This document shows, in pieces, positions 8,277 through 15,395 of a DNA stretch of 55,343 bases. Position 1 is the first letter of the stretch; each line of letters opens with the position of its first letter. Both the position numbers and the translations under genes were made by a program. The notes below the pieces were generated by a model. That model did not search any database. It saw only the letters and a list, made by a program, of their open reading frames with translations, and had not been told where the DNA came from. This stretch comes from Anaerolineales bacterium HSG25 (GTDB lineage Bacteria > Chloroflexota > Anaerolineae > 4572-78 > J111), in NCBI GenBank assembly GCA_030377865.1, contig JAUCGA010000033.1, positions 1-55,343 on the forward strand, in the 5' to 3' direction.

Positions 8277-8750
8277 ATGCAAAACCGAATAATTGACGAA
8301 ATTGATTATAAGATTATTGAACAGTTGCAAGATGATGCCCGTATATCTCACTCGGTTTTGGCCGAAAAGATTGGCATGCCTGTATCAACCGTGCGCGACC
8401 GTGTTAAACGGTTAGAGCAACGGGGGGTGATAAAAGGGTATACCGCGGTGGTTGACGCGGAGGCGATGGGCAAGTCGATTATGGCCTTTATTCGGCTGTC
8501 GATTGGGACAACGAGTCGTAACTATATTGAAGCCAAGGCCGAAGTGGCGCGCATCTGTCAGGTCGAACCGGATATTCTGGAGTGTCATGGTGTGGCTGGT
8601 GAGGATTGTTATGTCTTAAAGGTGCGTGCCCCTACCCCCGTTGGGTTAGAAAAACTGTTGGAACGGATTCGCAGTCAGGCCGAGGTATCTAAATCTGTGA
8701 CCAATATTGTCTTAACTACGGTTAAAGAAAATATAAAAATTGTACCGTAA
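8277..8750 (+). CDS. Lrp/AsnC-family transcriptional regulator
   Basis: Residues 1-60 form the AsnC-type winged helix (EIDYKIIEQLQDDARISHSV, then PVSTVRDRVKRLEQRGVIKG). Residues 70-150 form the RAM/AsnC effector domain with the VAGEDCYVLKV strand typical of ligand-binding members. I prefer ATG 8277 over GTG 8262 because the GTG lies inside the upstream operator dyad; neither has a good ribosome site. Its position just after azlCD suggests it senses an amino acid and controls azlCD or the downstream exporter; that is inference from context. Confidence 0.92.
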   Translation: MQNRIIDEIDYKIIEQLQDDARISHSVLAEKIGMPVSTVRDRVKRLEQRGVIKGYTAVVDAEAMGKSIMAFIRLSIGTTSRNYIEAKAEVARICQVEPDILECHGVAGEDCYVLKVRAPTPVGLEKLLERIRSQAEVSKSVTNIVLTTVKENIKIVP

Positions 8751-8753
8751 GTA

Positions 8754-8780
8754 GTGCGTGTTGCGTGTTGCGTGTTACGT
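8754..8780. repeat. tandem GTGTTGC heptamers (right bracket)
   Basis: This is the inverted counterpart of the heptamer array at 6830-6852. Read on the opposite strand, both give ACGCAACACGCAACAC-like sequence with one or two mismatches. Confidence 0.7.
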
Positions 8781-8800
8781 AATTCGTGACACGTTAAGAA

Positions 8801-9029
8801 GGAGTGCAAAGCTTGCTTTGCCAAATGGCTAGTTGAAATGGTAATGTTGTTATCTTGACTGATGACACATCGGAATAAATCCCGATGCTAAAAGCTAAAG
8901 CAGGCTAAAGCCAGCTATTTAGGTCGCTTTTAGCGGTCTTGAGTTTTTAGCCTTGTGGCTTTAGCCCAAGGCTATCAGTCAACACGTCAACACTACCGTT
9001 GAAATTAAGCAAAGCAAGCTTTGCGCTCC
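8801..9029. mobile_element. MITE-like element with 21-bp inverted ends
   Basis: GGAGTGCAAAGCTTGCTTTGC (shown as ends 8801-8821) is matched by an inverted copy at 9009-9029 with one difference. The interior has the 44-bp repeat also found at 783-826 and a GCTTTAGC-rich stem. Its right end lies just before the ribosome site of the EamA gene. Confidence 0.7.
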
Positions 9030-9050
9030 TATTTATACAGAGGAAAGAAA

Positions 9051-9962
9051 ATGGCTATCAGAAATTTTATGTTGATTTTAGCGTTGGCGATGTTGTGGGG
9101 GCCATCCTTCATTTTTATTAAAATAGCAGTGGAGGAAATTCCTCCGTTTACGCTGGTATTTGGCCGAGTAGCAATCGCCTCGTTGATTTTGTACGCAATC
9201 TTACGCGCTCAAGGCCGAAATTTGCCTCGCTTTGGTTCAGTCTGGAAACATTTTGCATTTTTGGCCTTCGTTCATAACGCCTTACCCTTTGTACTATTTA
9301 GTTGGGGTGAGATGCACATCGCCAGTGCCTTAGCCTCTATCCTAAATGGCACTACACCATTGTTTACTATTGTTTTAGCCCATTTTTTGATTGCTGATGA
9401 TCAATTCACTCCCACTAAATTATTCGGAGTACTGGTCGGTTTTAGTGGTTTAGTGCTACTAGTTGCTCCAGAGTTAATTGAAAGCGGTCTGCATGCCACC
9501 ACCTTGGGTCTATTTGCAATCGTGTTAGCCTCAGCTTGTTATGGAATTGCCATCGTCTACTCTCGGTTGTATATGCGTGGCATGCCGCCATTAGTCGCTC
9601 CCACAGCCCAACTCGGCTTGGCTGGTGTTTACATGTTGCCTCTTGTGCTGTGGGTTGATAAGTCGTATGCCATGCCCATGCCCTCGTGGCAAGCTATCGG
9701 TTCTATACTCTTTTTAGCCATTTTTGGTACCGCCATAGCCTTTGTGATTTATTATGCCGCTGTCGAGCGAATTAGTGCCAGTAGTCTTTCCATGGTCACC
9801 TATATTATCCCAATTATCGGCACATTTTTAGGGGTTGTGGTACTAAACGAACAGTTGACCTGGTTTGTTTATGCTGGTTGTGCCTTAATTATTTTAGGTG
9901 TGATGATCGTCAATGGAGTCTTTAAAATACGCCGTTCACAGTTTGCGACGGCAAGCCAATAG
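9051..9962 (+). CDS. EamA/DMT-family drug-metabolite exporter
   Basis: This 303-residue inner-membrane protein has ten hydrophobic segments arranged as two EamA repeats (about 5-135 and 155-290). Family hallmarks are LWGPSFIFIKIAVEEIPPFT in the first repeat and the ISASSLSMVTYIIPIIGTF stretch in the second. I take ATG 9051, preceded by AGAGGAAAG; the longer frame starts inside the upstream repeat. Substrates of such exporters are usually amino acids or other small metabolites and cannot be predicted here. A terminator follows directly. Confidence 0.9.
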   Translation: MAIRNFMLILALAMLWGPSFIFIKIAVEEIPPFTLVFGRVAIASLILYAILRAQGRNLPRFGSVWKHFAFLAFVHNALPFVLFSWGEMHIASALASILNGTTPLFTIVLAHFLIADDQFTPTKLFGVLVGFSGLVLLVAPELIESGLHATTLGLFAIVLASACYGIAIVYSRLYMRGMPPLVAPTAQLGLAGVYMLPLVLWVDKSYAMPMPSWQAIGSILFLAIFGTAIAFVIYYAAVERISASSLSMVTYIIPIIGTFLGVVVLNEQLTWFVYAGCALIILGVMIVNGVFKIRRSQFATASQ

Positions 9963-9993
9963 ATGTTTTGTTTAATCTAATCATATATAATGT

Positions 9994-10030
9994 AAAAACT
10001 CCTAATTTTGATAAAAAACTAGGAGTTTTT
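9994..10030 (+). terminator. Rho-independent terminator of the EamA gene
   Basis: AAAAACTCCTA and TAGGAGTTTTT form an 11-bp stem with a U-run, 31 bases after the stop codon. Confidence 0.9.
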
Positions 10031-10100
10031 GTTAACCTAAATTAACGCAAGAATCGGATTGTTTATCGAGCCGTCATGGCTTAAAATAGAGGTAAGAAAA

Positions 10101-10253
10101 TCTTGGCACCCGACATCTTGGTTAGAGAAAAGATTTTTTCGACAGGATTAACAGAATTGACAGGATTTTTTGCTTTTAATCTTGTAAATTCTGTTAATTC
10201 TGTCAGATATTATTCTATAATTAGCCTGAGCTAAACTTTTTGTCGGGTAGTAA
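10101..10253. mobile_element. R6 MITE-like element, copy 1 (153 bp)
   Basis: The ends have CTTGGCACCCGACA and, inverted, TGTCGGGTAG. The flanks carry the 9-bp duplication GTAAGAAAA (10092-10100 and 10254-10262). The core is a three-fold repeat of (G/A)ACAGGATT-type 9-mers facing its complement, and it is shared with the otherwise different R1 family. Confidence 0.85.
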
Positions 10254-10355
10254 GTAAGAAAACGAATTCCTTATTTCAATATTGCGAATTTCAACTCGCC
10301 ATGCGTGAGTATTCTCACCCAATACGCATCACACATCATTTTATAGGAGTATTGT

Positions 10356-11195
10356 ATGTCAACTGATTACGAACGTATTGCCCAAGCGATTATTTATTTA
10401 GAAGAACATGCTCAGGAACAGCCAACACTTGATCAGGTCGCGGCTCATCTTAATTTGAGCCAATACCATTTTCAACGATTATTCAAACGGTGGGCCGGCA
10501 TCAGCCCTAAACGATTTTTACAGTTTATTACGTTAGAATATGCTCAACAACTCTTGAGCCAGTCCCGTACAGTATTAGAGACCACTTACGAGGTTGGCCT
10601 ATCTAGCCCTAGTCGTCTGCATGACCTGTTCGTAACAATCGAGGGGCTTACTCCGGCGGAGTATAAACGGCAAGGGGCAGGATTGCGAATTGAATATGGA
10701 TTCCATGCCAGTCCATTTGGAGAGTGTTTGTTAGCCACGACCACGCGGGGTATTTGCGGTTTGACCTTTGTTACCGCGGATGATTATCAGCAAGCCTCGA
10801 GCGACCTACAAACTGTTTGGCCTCAAGCCAATTTGGTCGAGAACCAAACCAAAACAGCTAAAATTATGCCTCAAGTTTTTCCTGCTCAAACTACTTCAAC
10901 ATCGCGTCAACCATTGACCCTACTTCTCAAGGGGACAAATTTTCAGCTAAAAGTATGGCAAGCCTTGTTAAAAATACCGCTGGGTCAACTTTGTAGCTAT
11001 GGTGATATTGCCGCTCAATTGAGCGATAGCAACGCGGCTCGAGCGGTTGGGAACGCCATCGGTAATAATCCAATTGCCTATTTGATCCCATGTCATCGTG
11101 TTATCCGCCAAAGCGGTTTGTTAGGCCAGTATCGTTGGGGGGCGGTACGAAAACGGGTTATACTAGGCTGGGAGGCTGGGAGGCAAGTACAGTGA
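10356..11195 (+). CDS. AraC-type regulator fused to O6-methylguanine-DNA methyltransferase
   Basis: Residues 1-105 form an AraC helix-turn-helix pair (LNLSQYHFQRLFKRWAGISP, then GLSSPSRLHDLF). Residues 115-275 form the Ogt/MGMT fold, with the suicide cysteine in IPCHRVIR and the wing segment AARAVGNAIGNNPIAYL. Compared with Ada it lacks the N-terminal zinc phosphotriester-repair domain. It should remove O6-alkyl groups from guanine irreversibly, and may regulate repair genes, though without the Cys that activates Ada. ATG 10356 has TAGGAG upstream. Confidence 0.93.
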   Translation: MSTDYERIAQAIIYLEEHAQEQPTLDQVAAHLNLSQYHFQRLFKRWAGISPKRFLQFITLEYAQQLLSQSRTVLETTYEVGLSSPSRLHDLFVTIEGLTPAEYKRQGAGLRIEYGFHASPFGECLLATTTRGICGLTFVTADDYQQASSDLQTVWPQANLVENQTKTAKIMPQVFPAQTTSTSRQPLTLLLKGTNFQLKVWQALLKIPLGQLCSYGDIAAQLSDSNAARAVGNAIGNNPIAYLIPCHRVIRQSGLLGQYRWGAVRKRVILGWEAGRQVQ

Positions 11196-11199
11196 TCTA

Positions 11200-11297
11200 A
11201 GCAATTTTTATTTCTAAGTTGCGCGCTCCAGAGTGGTTCAATCTTAGAGTTGAATCACTCTCATGACAAACTGCACAAGTTATTTAATCCCGATTCC
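11200..11297. mobile_element. R3 MITE-like element, degenerate left end
   Basis: It has AAGTTGCGCGCTCCAGAGTG, a hairpin of GTGGTTCAATC and near-complement, then GCACAAGTTATTTAATCCCG and the terminal GATTCC. The usual GGAATGAG left end is not preserved. Confidence 0.75.
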
Positions 11298-11325
11298 TAG
11301 CGTGACGTATGATGCAGGCAACCAT

Positions 11326-11353
11326 TTGACAATTTATCGCTTTAGACTAAAAT
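11326..11353 (+). promoter_or_regulatory. tRNA promoter
   Basis: TTGACA (11326-11331) and TAAAAT (11348-11353) are 16 bp apart and would start transcription about 6 bases before the tRNA. The boxes and spacing match those of the Lrp-type gene. Confidence 0.75.
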
Positions 11354-11365
11354 ACCGACCTATAA

Positions 11366-11439
11366 GCTGATGTAGCTCAGCTGGTTAGAGCGCGAAACTC
11401 ATAATTTCGAGGTCGGTGGTTCAAGTCCACCCATCAGCA
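11366..11439 (+). tRNA. tRNA with CAT anticodon (elongator Met, or Ile2 if lysidine-modified)
   Basis: This 74-base cloverleaf has acceptor stem GCTGATG/CATCAGC with discriminator A, D arm GCTCAGCTGGTTAGAGC, and anticodon stem CGAAA/TTTCG holding loop CTCATAA. The T arm is GGTGGTTCAAGTCCACC. The first base pair is G-C and the anticodon stem lacks three G-C pairs, so it is not the initiator. The 3' CCA is not encoded. Separating Met from Ile(CAU) needs comparison with the genome's other CAT tRNAs. Confidence 0.93.
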
Positions 11440-11440
11440 C

Positions 11441-11472
11441 AAAAAAAGCGACACTTAGGTGTCGCTTTTTTA
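11441..11472 (+). terminator. tRNA terminator
   Basis: AAAAAAGCGACAC and GTGTCGCTTTTTT form a 13-bp stem with a 4-base loop, two bases after the tRNA. Confidence 0.9.
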
Positions 11473-11523
11473 TTTTCATCAACATTCATCGCAGAAACGG
11501 TCAGAAATTGCTAGGAATGAGCA

Positions 11524-11720
11524 TTAAGTAACTTTCATTTCTAAGTTGTCACTTTTCTCGGAGTGCAAGAATTCCATTCTTGCTGTCAAAATACAATTTT
11601 GACACTCCTGTTTTCCTGATCGTTGCGATTATGTAATCGCAACGGGTATTTGGCGGGTATATACCCGCCTATTATGGGTACACTTCTGTTTTTTACAAGT
11701 TAGTTCTGAAAACTACTTAA
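11524..11720. mobile_element. R9 MITE-like element, copy 1
   Basis: The ends read TTAAGTAACTTTCATTTCTA and, inverted, TTAAGTAGTTTTCAGAACTA. The interior holds hairpins GTGCAAGAAT/ATTCTTGC, GTTGCGATTA/TAATCGCAAC and GGCGGGTATATACCCGCC. The left half of the same composite is at 42990-43210. Confidence 0.75.
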
Positions 11721-11737
11721 TCTCGATTGCTACTCGT

Positions 11738-13822
11738 TTATTCGTTGTCTACCCGCACCCAGACCCGATTACTATGAAAGGTGCTTTGTCCGGCCATGTC
11801 GGCCAGTTCATCAGACGTTGTCCAGTTGACGTTGCGTCCTCCGTCGCCATTGGCAAACGGGTCGAACTTGCTCCAGCGCCCTTTGGGTGAGACGACCACC
11901 CCCGGCCTAACGGCTTCTGTAACCACAGCTTTCAGTTTGCAATATCCTCGCCCATTTTCCACAACTACTGTTTGCCCATCCATAATTTGACGCGCCGCCG
12001 CGTCATCAGGATGAATCTCCAAAAATGGGGTATTCTCCCGTTTGAGTAAACTGGCTTGGTTGGCAAAACTAGTGCTGGTAAAATGATGCGCCGCACCTGT
12101 TAATAGGCTCAAAGGAGGCATGGTCGGCTCTGGAGTTGGGGGGGCATAATCTTCGGACAAATCTTGCCAACCCGGAAGCGGGTCTAGCCCTTGCTGAGCC
12201 AGCCGAGCCGAGTATAGCTCTACCTTGCCGCTCGGCGTTGGAAACTGCAAATCAACAAACGGTATTTCGTGAGGCAAATTCAGGTGAACGGTATGTTCCT
12301 TTTTTAGTCGCTCCAAGGTTATGCCTACAAAAATCGAACTGTTTGCTGATGTGGCCTCTAAAATTTCGGTCAAAACCTCGTCAACGGACTGATGCAACCA
12401 CGGCTCATCAAAGCCCATCTCGGTTGCCAGCAGTTGTAGAACCTGCCAGTTACTTTTCGCTTGTCCCAACGGCTCTATAGCTTGTTGATTATAGGTCAGC
12501 CACGTATGCCCGTACCCTTTGTTTAGATCAGTCTGCTCTAGTTGCGAGGTGGCCGGCAGGACAATATCGGCATAATCGGCAGTGTCGGTCAAAAATAGAT
12601 CATGCACCACTGTAAACAGGTCGTCTCGTTGTAACCCTTTGGCAATCAAGCCTGCGTTGGGCGAGGCGGCCATCGGATTAGCTCCAAACACATAGAGTGA
12701 CTGAATTGGTGGATCAGATACTTCACCCGTTAGCGCCGCGCCCAAGCGGTTCATGTTGACGGAGCGCCCTAATGGCGGACAATCCGCCGTATGCCTCATC
12801 GCCTCCCTATCCCATTTCACGTAGTCACTGGTCGAGTACATCAGTCCGCCGCTCGGTTGTCCGTATTGACCTGTTAGCGCTGGTAAAGCACAGATAGCCC
12901 GTATTGTCTGTCCGCCATGTCGATTGCGTTGTAGACCGTCAGCAATTTTGATCATGCTTGGTCGGGTAGCGGCGTACTGGTTCGCTAAATCAATAATCGT
13001 CTGTTCGGACAGACCAGTAATAGTCGCCACCTGTTCTGGTGGATAGTCAGCTAATCTAGCACGTAACTGGTTCCAACCGAAGCTGTTCTGCTGGAGCCAT
13101 GCTTCATCATGCTGATTTTGAGCCACAATAACATGAGCCATGCCCATCGCCAGCGCGCCGTCAGTTCCGGGTATGGGGGCAATATGCCAATCCGCTCCTC
13201 GTGCTGTACGGGTACAGCGAGGGTCAATGACGATGACTCGACAGCCGTTTCGTTGAGCCTTTTTAAGATGGGGCATAAAGTGCGGGGCTGTACTGACCGG
13301 ATTGTTGCCCCAGATAATGACGAGCCGACTATCGGCCACGTCCTGATAACGTGGGGCATGTCGTGCCCCAATGGTTAGTTGGACGGCATATTCAGCCGCG
13401 GCTCCACAGATGGCACGTTCTAATTGACTGGTCCCCAGTCGATTCCAGAAGCGAGTATTACAAACTCCCATCTGAACCAGCCCGAGCGTACCGCTATAAC
13501 TGTAGGGTAAAATTGATTCAGCCCCATGCTTGGCGATAATCGTGCGCCATTGCTGACCGATTTCAGAAATCGCCTCAGCCCAGCTAATTTCAGCGAACTT
13601 TCCTGCACCTTTGGAGCCGATTCGTCGCAACGGAGTTTGCAAGCGGTCTGGATGATAGACATGCTCCAAGTAGGGGCGTACTTTAGCACACAGCCAACCT
13701 TGCGTGATGGTATGCTCTGGGTCTCCGTAAAATTTTATCGCTTGCCCATTCTTTACTTCGGTAATAACACCACAGGTATCGGGGCAGTCATGAGGGCATG
13801 CGCCATGTATTTTTTCTAACAT
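11738..13822 (-). CDS. molybdopterin-dependent oxidoreductase (formate dehydrogenase/BisC-like), [4Fe-4S]
   Basis: This 694-residue enzyme belongs to the molybdopterin-bis-guanine-dinucleotide superfamily. The N-terminal cluster ligands are Cys9, Cys13, Cys17 and Cys45 (CPHDCPDTC, then GWLC). It continues through VIIWGNNPVSTAPH, DPRCTRTARGADWHIAPIPG and GANPMAASPN, and ends with the Mo-cofactor-binding C-terminal beta domain (LTGAAHHFTSTSFANQ). There is no twin-arginine signal, so it should be cytoplasmic. No small FeS or membrane subunit lies beside it, so it may use a soluble carrier. The actual substrate is not predictable from sequence. Confidence 0.9.
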   Translation of the reverse strand: MLEKIHGACPHDCPDTCGVITEVKNGQAIKFYGDPEHTITQGWLCAKVRPYLEHVYHPDRLQTPLRRIGSKGAGKFAEISWAEAISEIGQQWRTIIAKHGAESILPYSYSGTLGLVQMGVCNTRFWNRLGTSQLERAICGAAAEYAVQLTIGARHAPRYQDVADSRLVIIWGNNPVSTAPHFMPHLKKAQRNGCRVIVIDPRCTRTARGADWHIAPIPGTDGALAMGMAHVIVAQNQHDEAWLQQNSFGWNQLRARLADYPPEQVATITGLSEQTIIDLANQYAATRPSMIKIADGLQRNRHGGQTIRAICALPALTGQYGQPSGGLMYSTSDYVKWDREAMRHTADCPPLGRSVNMNRLGAALTGEVSDPPIQSLYVFGANPMAASPNAGLIAKGLQRDDLFTVVHDLFLTDTADYADIVLPATSQLEQTDLNKGYGHTWLTYNQQAIEPLGQAKSNWQVLQLLATEMGFDEPWLHQSVDEVLTEILEATSANSSIFVGITLERLKKEHTVHLNLPHEIPFVDLQFPTPSGKVELYSARLAQQGLDPLPGWQDLSEDYAPPTPEPTMPPLSLLTGAAHHFTSTSFANQASLLKRENTPFLEIHPDDAAARQIMDGQTVVVENGRGYCKLKAVVTEAVRPGVVVSPKGRWSKFDPFANGDGGRNVNWTTSDELADMAGQSTFHSNRVWVRVDNE

Positions 13823-13983
13823 TAGATATGTTCAGTGTATGCTGATTTTATGAGCGCCTAAAACCGTCATACCCTAAAATCCTCATCATGGCAAAGAGCG
13901 TGCAAATATGGTTTGCACGCTCTTAATTATTATTATAAACGTTTCTAAAAACCTTAGTCGTTGTTTCTAACCGTTAAGCCTTA

Positions 13984-14144
13984 CAGAAGTTTATCATTTC
14001 AACATGACTAAAACAATATCTGACAGGATTAACAGAATTGACAGAATTACAACCAAAAAAATCCTGTCAATTCTGTTAATCCTGTCAAAAAATGCTTTTG
14101 GTTTTATCAACATATCAGGTTATGAATGAAACGACAAACTCTTG
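13984..14144. mobile_element. R1 MITE-like element, copy 2 (161 bp)
   Basis: It begins CAGAAGTTTATCATTTCAAC and ends GAAACGACAAACTCTTG, flanked by GCCTTA (13978-13983 and 14145-14150). The core is a stem of ACAGGATT-type 9-mers and their complement. The right duplication overlaps the SRPBCC stop codon. Confidence 0.9.
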
Positions 14145-14147
14145 GCC

Positions 14148-14579
14148 TTACTTTTCTAGCAATGTTTTTAGCCCAGAGAGGCCATCTTTAAGGTCTCTTT
14201 GGTTTTGGCGCTCGATGACAATTCGGTCGGCAATTTTGCCAAAAATCGACCCCGGAACGCTATACTCAATCGACAGCCGGAGTTCGGTACCGCCACGCGG
14301 AAGCGGTAACATCGTCCACGTCCAAGTACTGGGAATCCCGCCAGTTGTGGTCATGATAAATCGACCCGGTGTTGATTCTAAGATTTTCGTTTCGCCATTA
14401 AAGCCAATTCCTTTTTGGCTATAACGCCATTTATAGCTACATCCAGCCCCGCGTCCTTTCACGTCCCAAACTTTTTCCAGATGTGTGGCCCACTTATTGG
14501 CATGCTCAACATCATTTAAAGCTTCTTGGATTGCTAGGGCTGGTGCATTAATTGTAATTGAACCTTCTACATGAGACAT
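14148..14579 (-). CDS. SRPBCC (START-like) family protein
   Basis: This 143-residue protein has the polyketide-cyclase/START-like pattern: EGSITINAPALAIQEALNDV forms the first strand and helix, then a central beta sheet. A terminal helix has GLSGLKTLLEK. Such helix-grip folds form a cavity for a hydrophobic ligand; many are uncharacterised. There is no signal peptide. It is transcribed toward the R1 element, whose 6-bp duplication includes the stop codon, so the insertion left the product intact. Confidence 0.85.
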   Translation of the reverse strand: MSHVEGSITINAPALAIQEALNDVEHANKWATHLEKVWDVKGRGAGCSYKWRYSQKGIGFNGETKILESTPGRFIMTTTGGIPSTWTWTMLPLPRGGTELRLSIEYSVPGSIFGKIADRIVIERQNQRDLKDGLSGLKTLLEK

Positions 14580-14679
14580 TTTCGCTCACCTTTTTATAAA
14601 GTTAAGTCAATGTGGTTGCTCTTATTATAAAGCCTGTAATCATTGACTGTCAAGTATGGCTGTCTTAACAAGGTTAATC

Positions 14680-14770
14680 GTAAAAGTTTAGTAAAGTAGC
14701 CCTAGAAACCCGATTTCTTTGAGAAATCGGGTTTCTGACGCTCTTTCTGGCGAGTTCACTGAATATTTAC
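14680..14770. mobile_element. R2 MITE-like element (91 bp)
   Basis: It begins GTAAAAGTTTAGTAAAG and ends TCACTGAATATTTAC, with the central CCCGATTTC/GAAATCGGG hairpin. The 7-bp duplication GTTAATC flanks it (14673-14679 and 14771-14777). Confidence 0.9.
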
Positions 14771-14818
14771 GTTAATCCATTGTAAAAGTGGCGATGGTCG
14801 TCATTTTTGCGTTTAAGC

Positions 14819-14873
14819 TTTTGGCTATAGTCTTTGTTTCGGCCAATCTTATGGCCCAAATGAAGACCAACGC
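14819..14873. mobile_element. R8 MITE-like element, minimal copy (about 55 bp)
   Basis: GGCTATAGTCTTTGTTTCGG faces GGCCCAAATGAAGACCAACG, inverted, with only a few bases between. It matches the ends of the longer R8 copies at 24.0 and 42.7 kb. Confidence 0.6.
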
Positions 14874-14932
14874 TGATTTGGTTAATTAATTCAATCCGGC
14901 TAGAATGAGTGAGTTGATACCAAACCCTATTT

Positions 14933-15233
14933 CAGAAGTTTATCATTTCAACATGATTAAAACAATATCTGACAGGATTAACAAGATTATTGAAGACTCC
15001 GCACAACTCAAATAGTCCACAATATTTACGCTGTTTAGAGCAGAATTTACAGGATAAGAGAATTTTTATTCTCCTATCCTGTAAATTCTGCTCTATAATA
15101 GTCATTGGATGAGTTCTGCGTAGTTATCAGCAAGATTAACAGGATTTTTTCACTTGTAATCCTGTTAATCCTGTCAAAAAATGCTTTTGATTTTGTCAGC
15201 ATGTCAGATCATGAATGAAACGACAAACTTTTG
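14933..15233. mobile_element. R1 MITE-like element, copy 3, with a second element nested inside
   Basis: It begins CAGAAGTTTATCATTTCAAC and ends GAAACGACAAACTTTTG, flanked by CCTATTT (14926-14932 and 15234-15240). A further 142-bp element at 14990-15131 is inserted in its core. Confidence 0.85.
14990..15131. mobile_element. 142-bp MITE-like element nested in R1
   Basis: It is flanked by AAGATTA (14983-14989 and 15132-15138). The ends carry ACTCCGCACAACTCA and, inverted, GAGTTCTGCGTAGTT. The core is a 20-bp perfect stem around GAGCAGAATTTACAGGATA. Confidence 0.75.
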
Positions 15234-15240
15234 CCTATTT

Positions 15241-15338
15241 TGTGGTGGTCAAGATGATGTTGGAGTGCAATGGGTTCAGCCATTGCTTTTGGCAACGGCT
15301 AAACCCGTTGCACTCCATTTTCAACATCAGTCTGACCA
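15241..15338. mobile_element. R5 MITE-like element, copy 2
   Basis: It begins TGTGGTGGTCAAGATGATGT and ends CATCAGTCTGACCA. The duplication CGACAAACTTTTGCCTATTT (20 bp; 15221-15240 and 15339-15358) is exact. It landed on the right end of R1 copy 3, so it is the younger insertion. The core is a stem of GGAGTGCAATGGGTT and its complement. Confidence 0.88.
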
Positions 15339-15395
15339 CGACAAACTTTTGCCTATTTACACATTATGAAAAACTTCAAAAAGGATTATCTATTT

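Noticed and set aside
14040..14095. Short tandem ACAGGATT repeats that might suggest a CRISPR array
   Set aside because: The repeats are 9 bp with no spacers, form a stem with their complement, and lie inside MITE-like elements; no cas genes are present.
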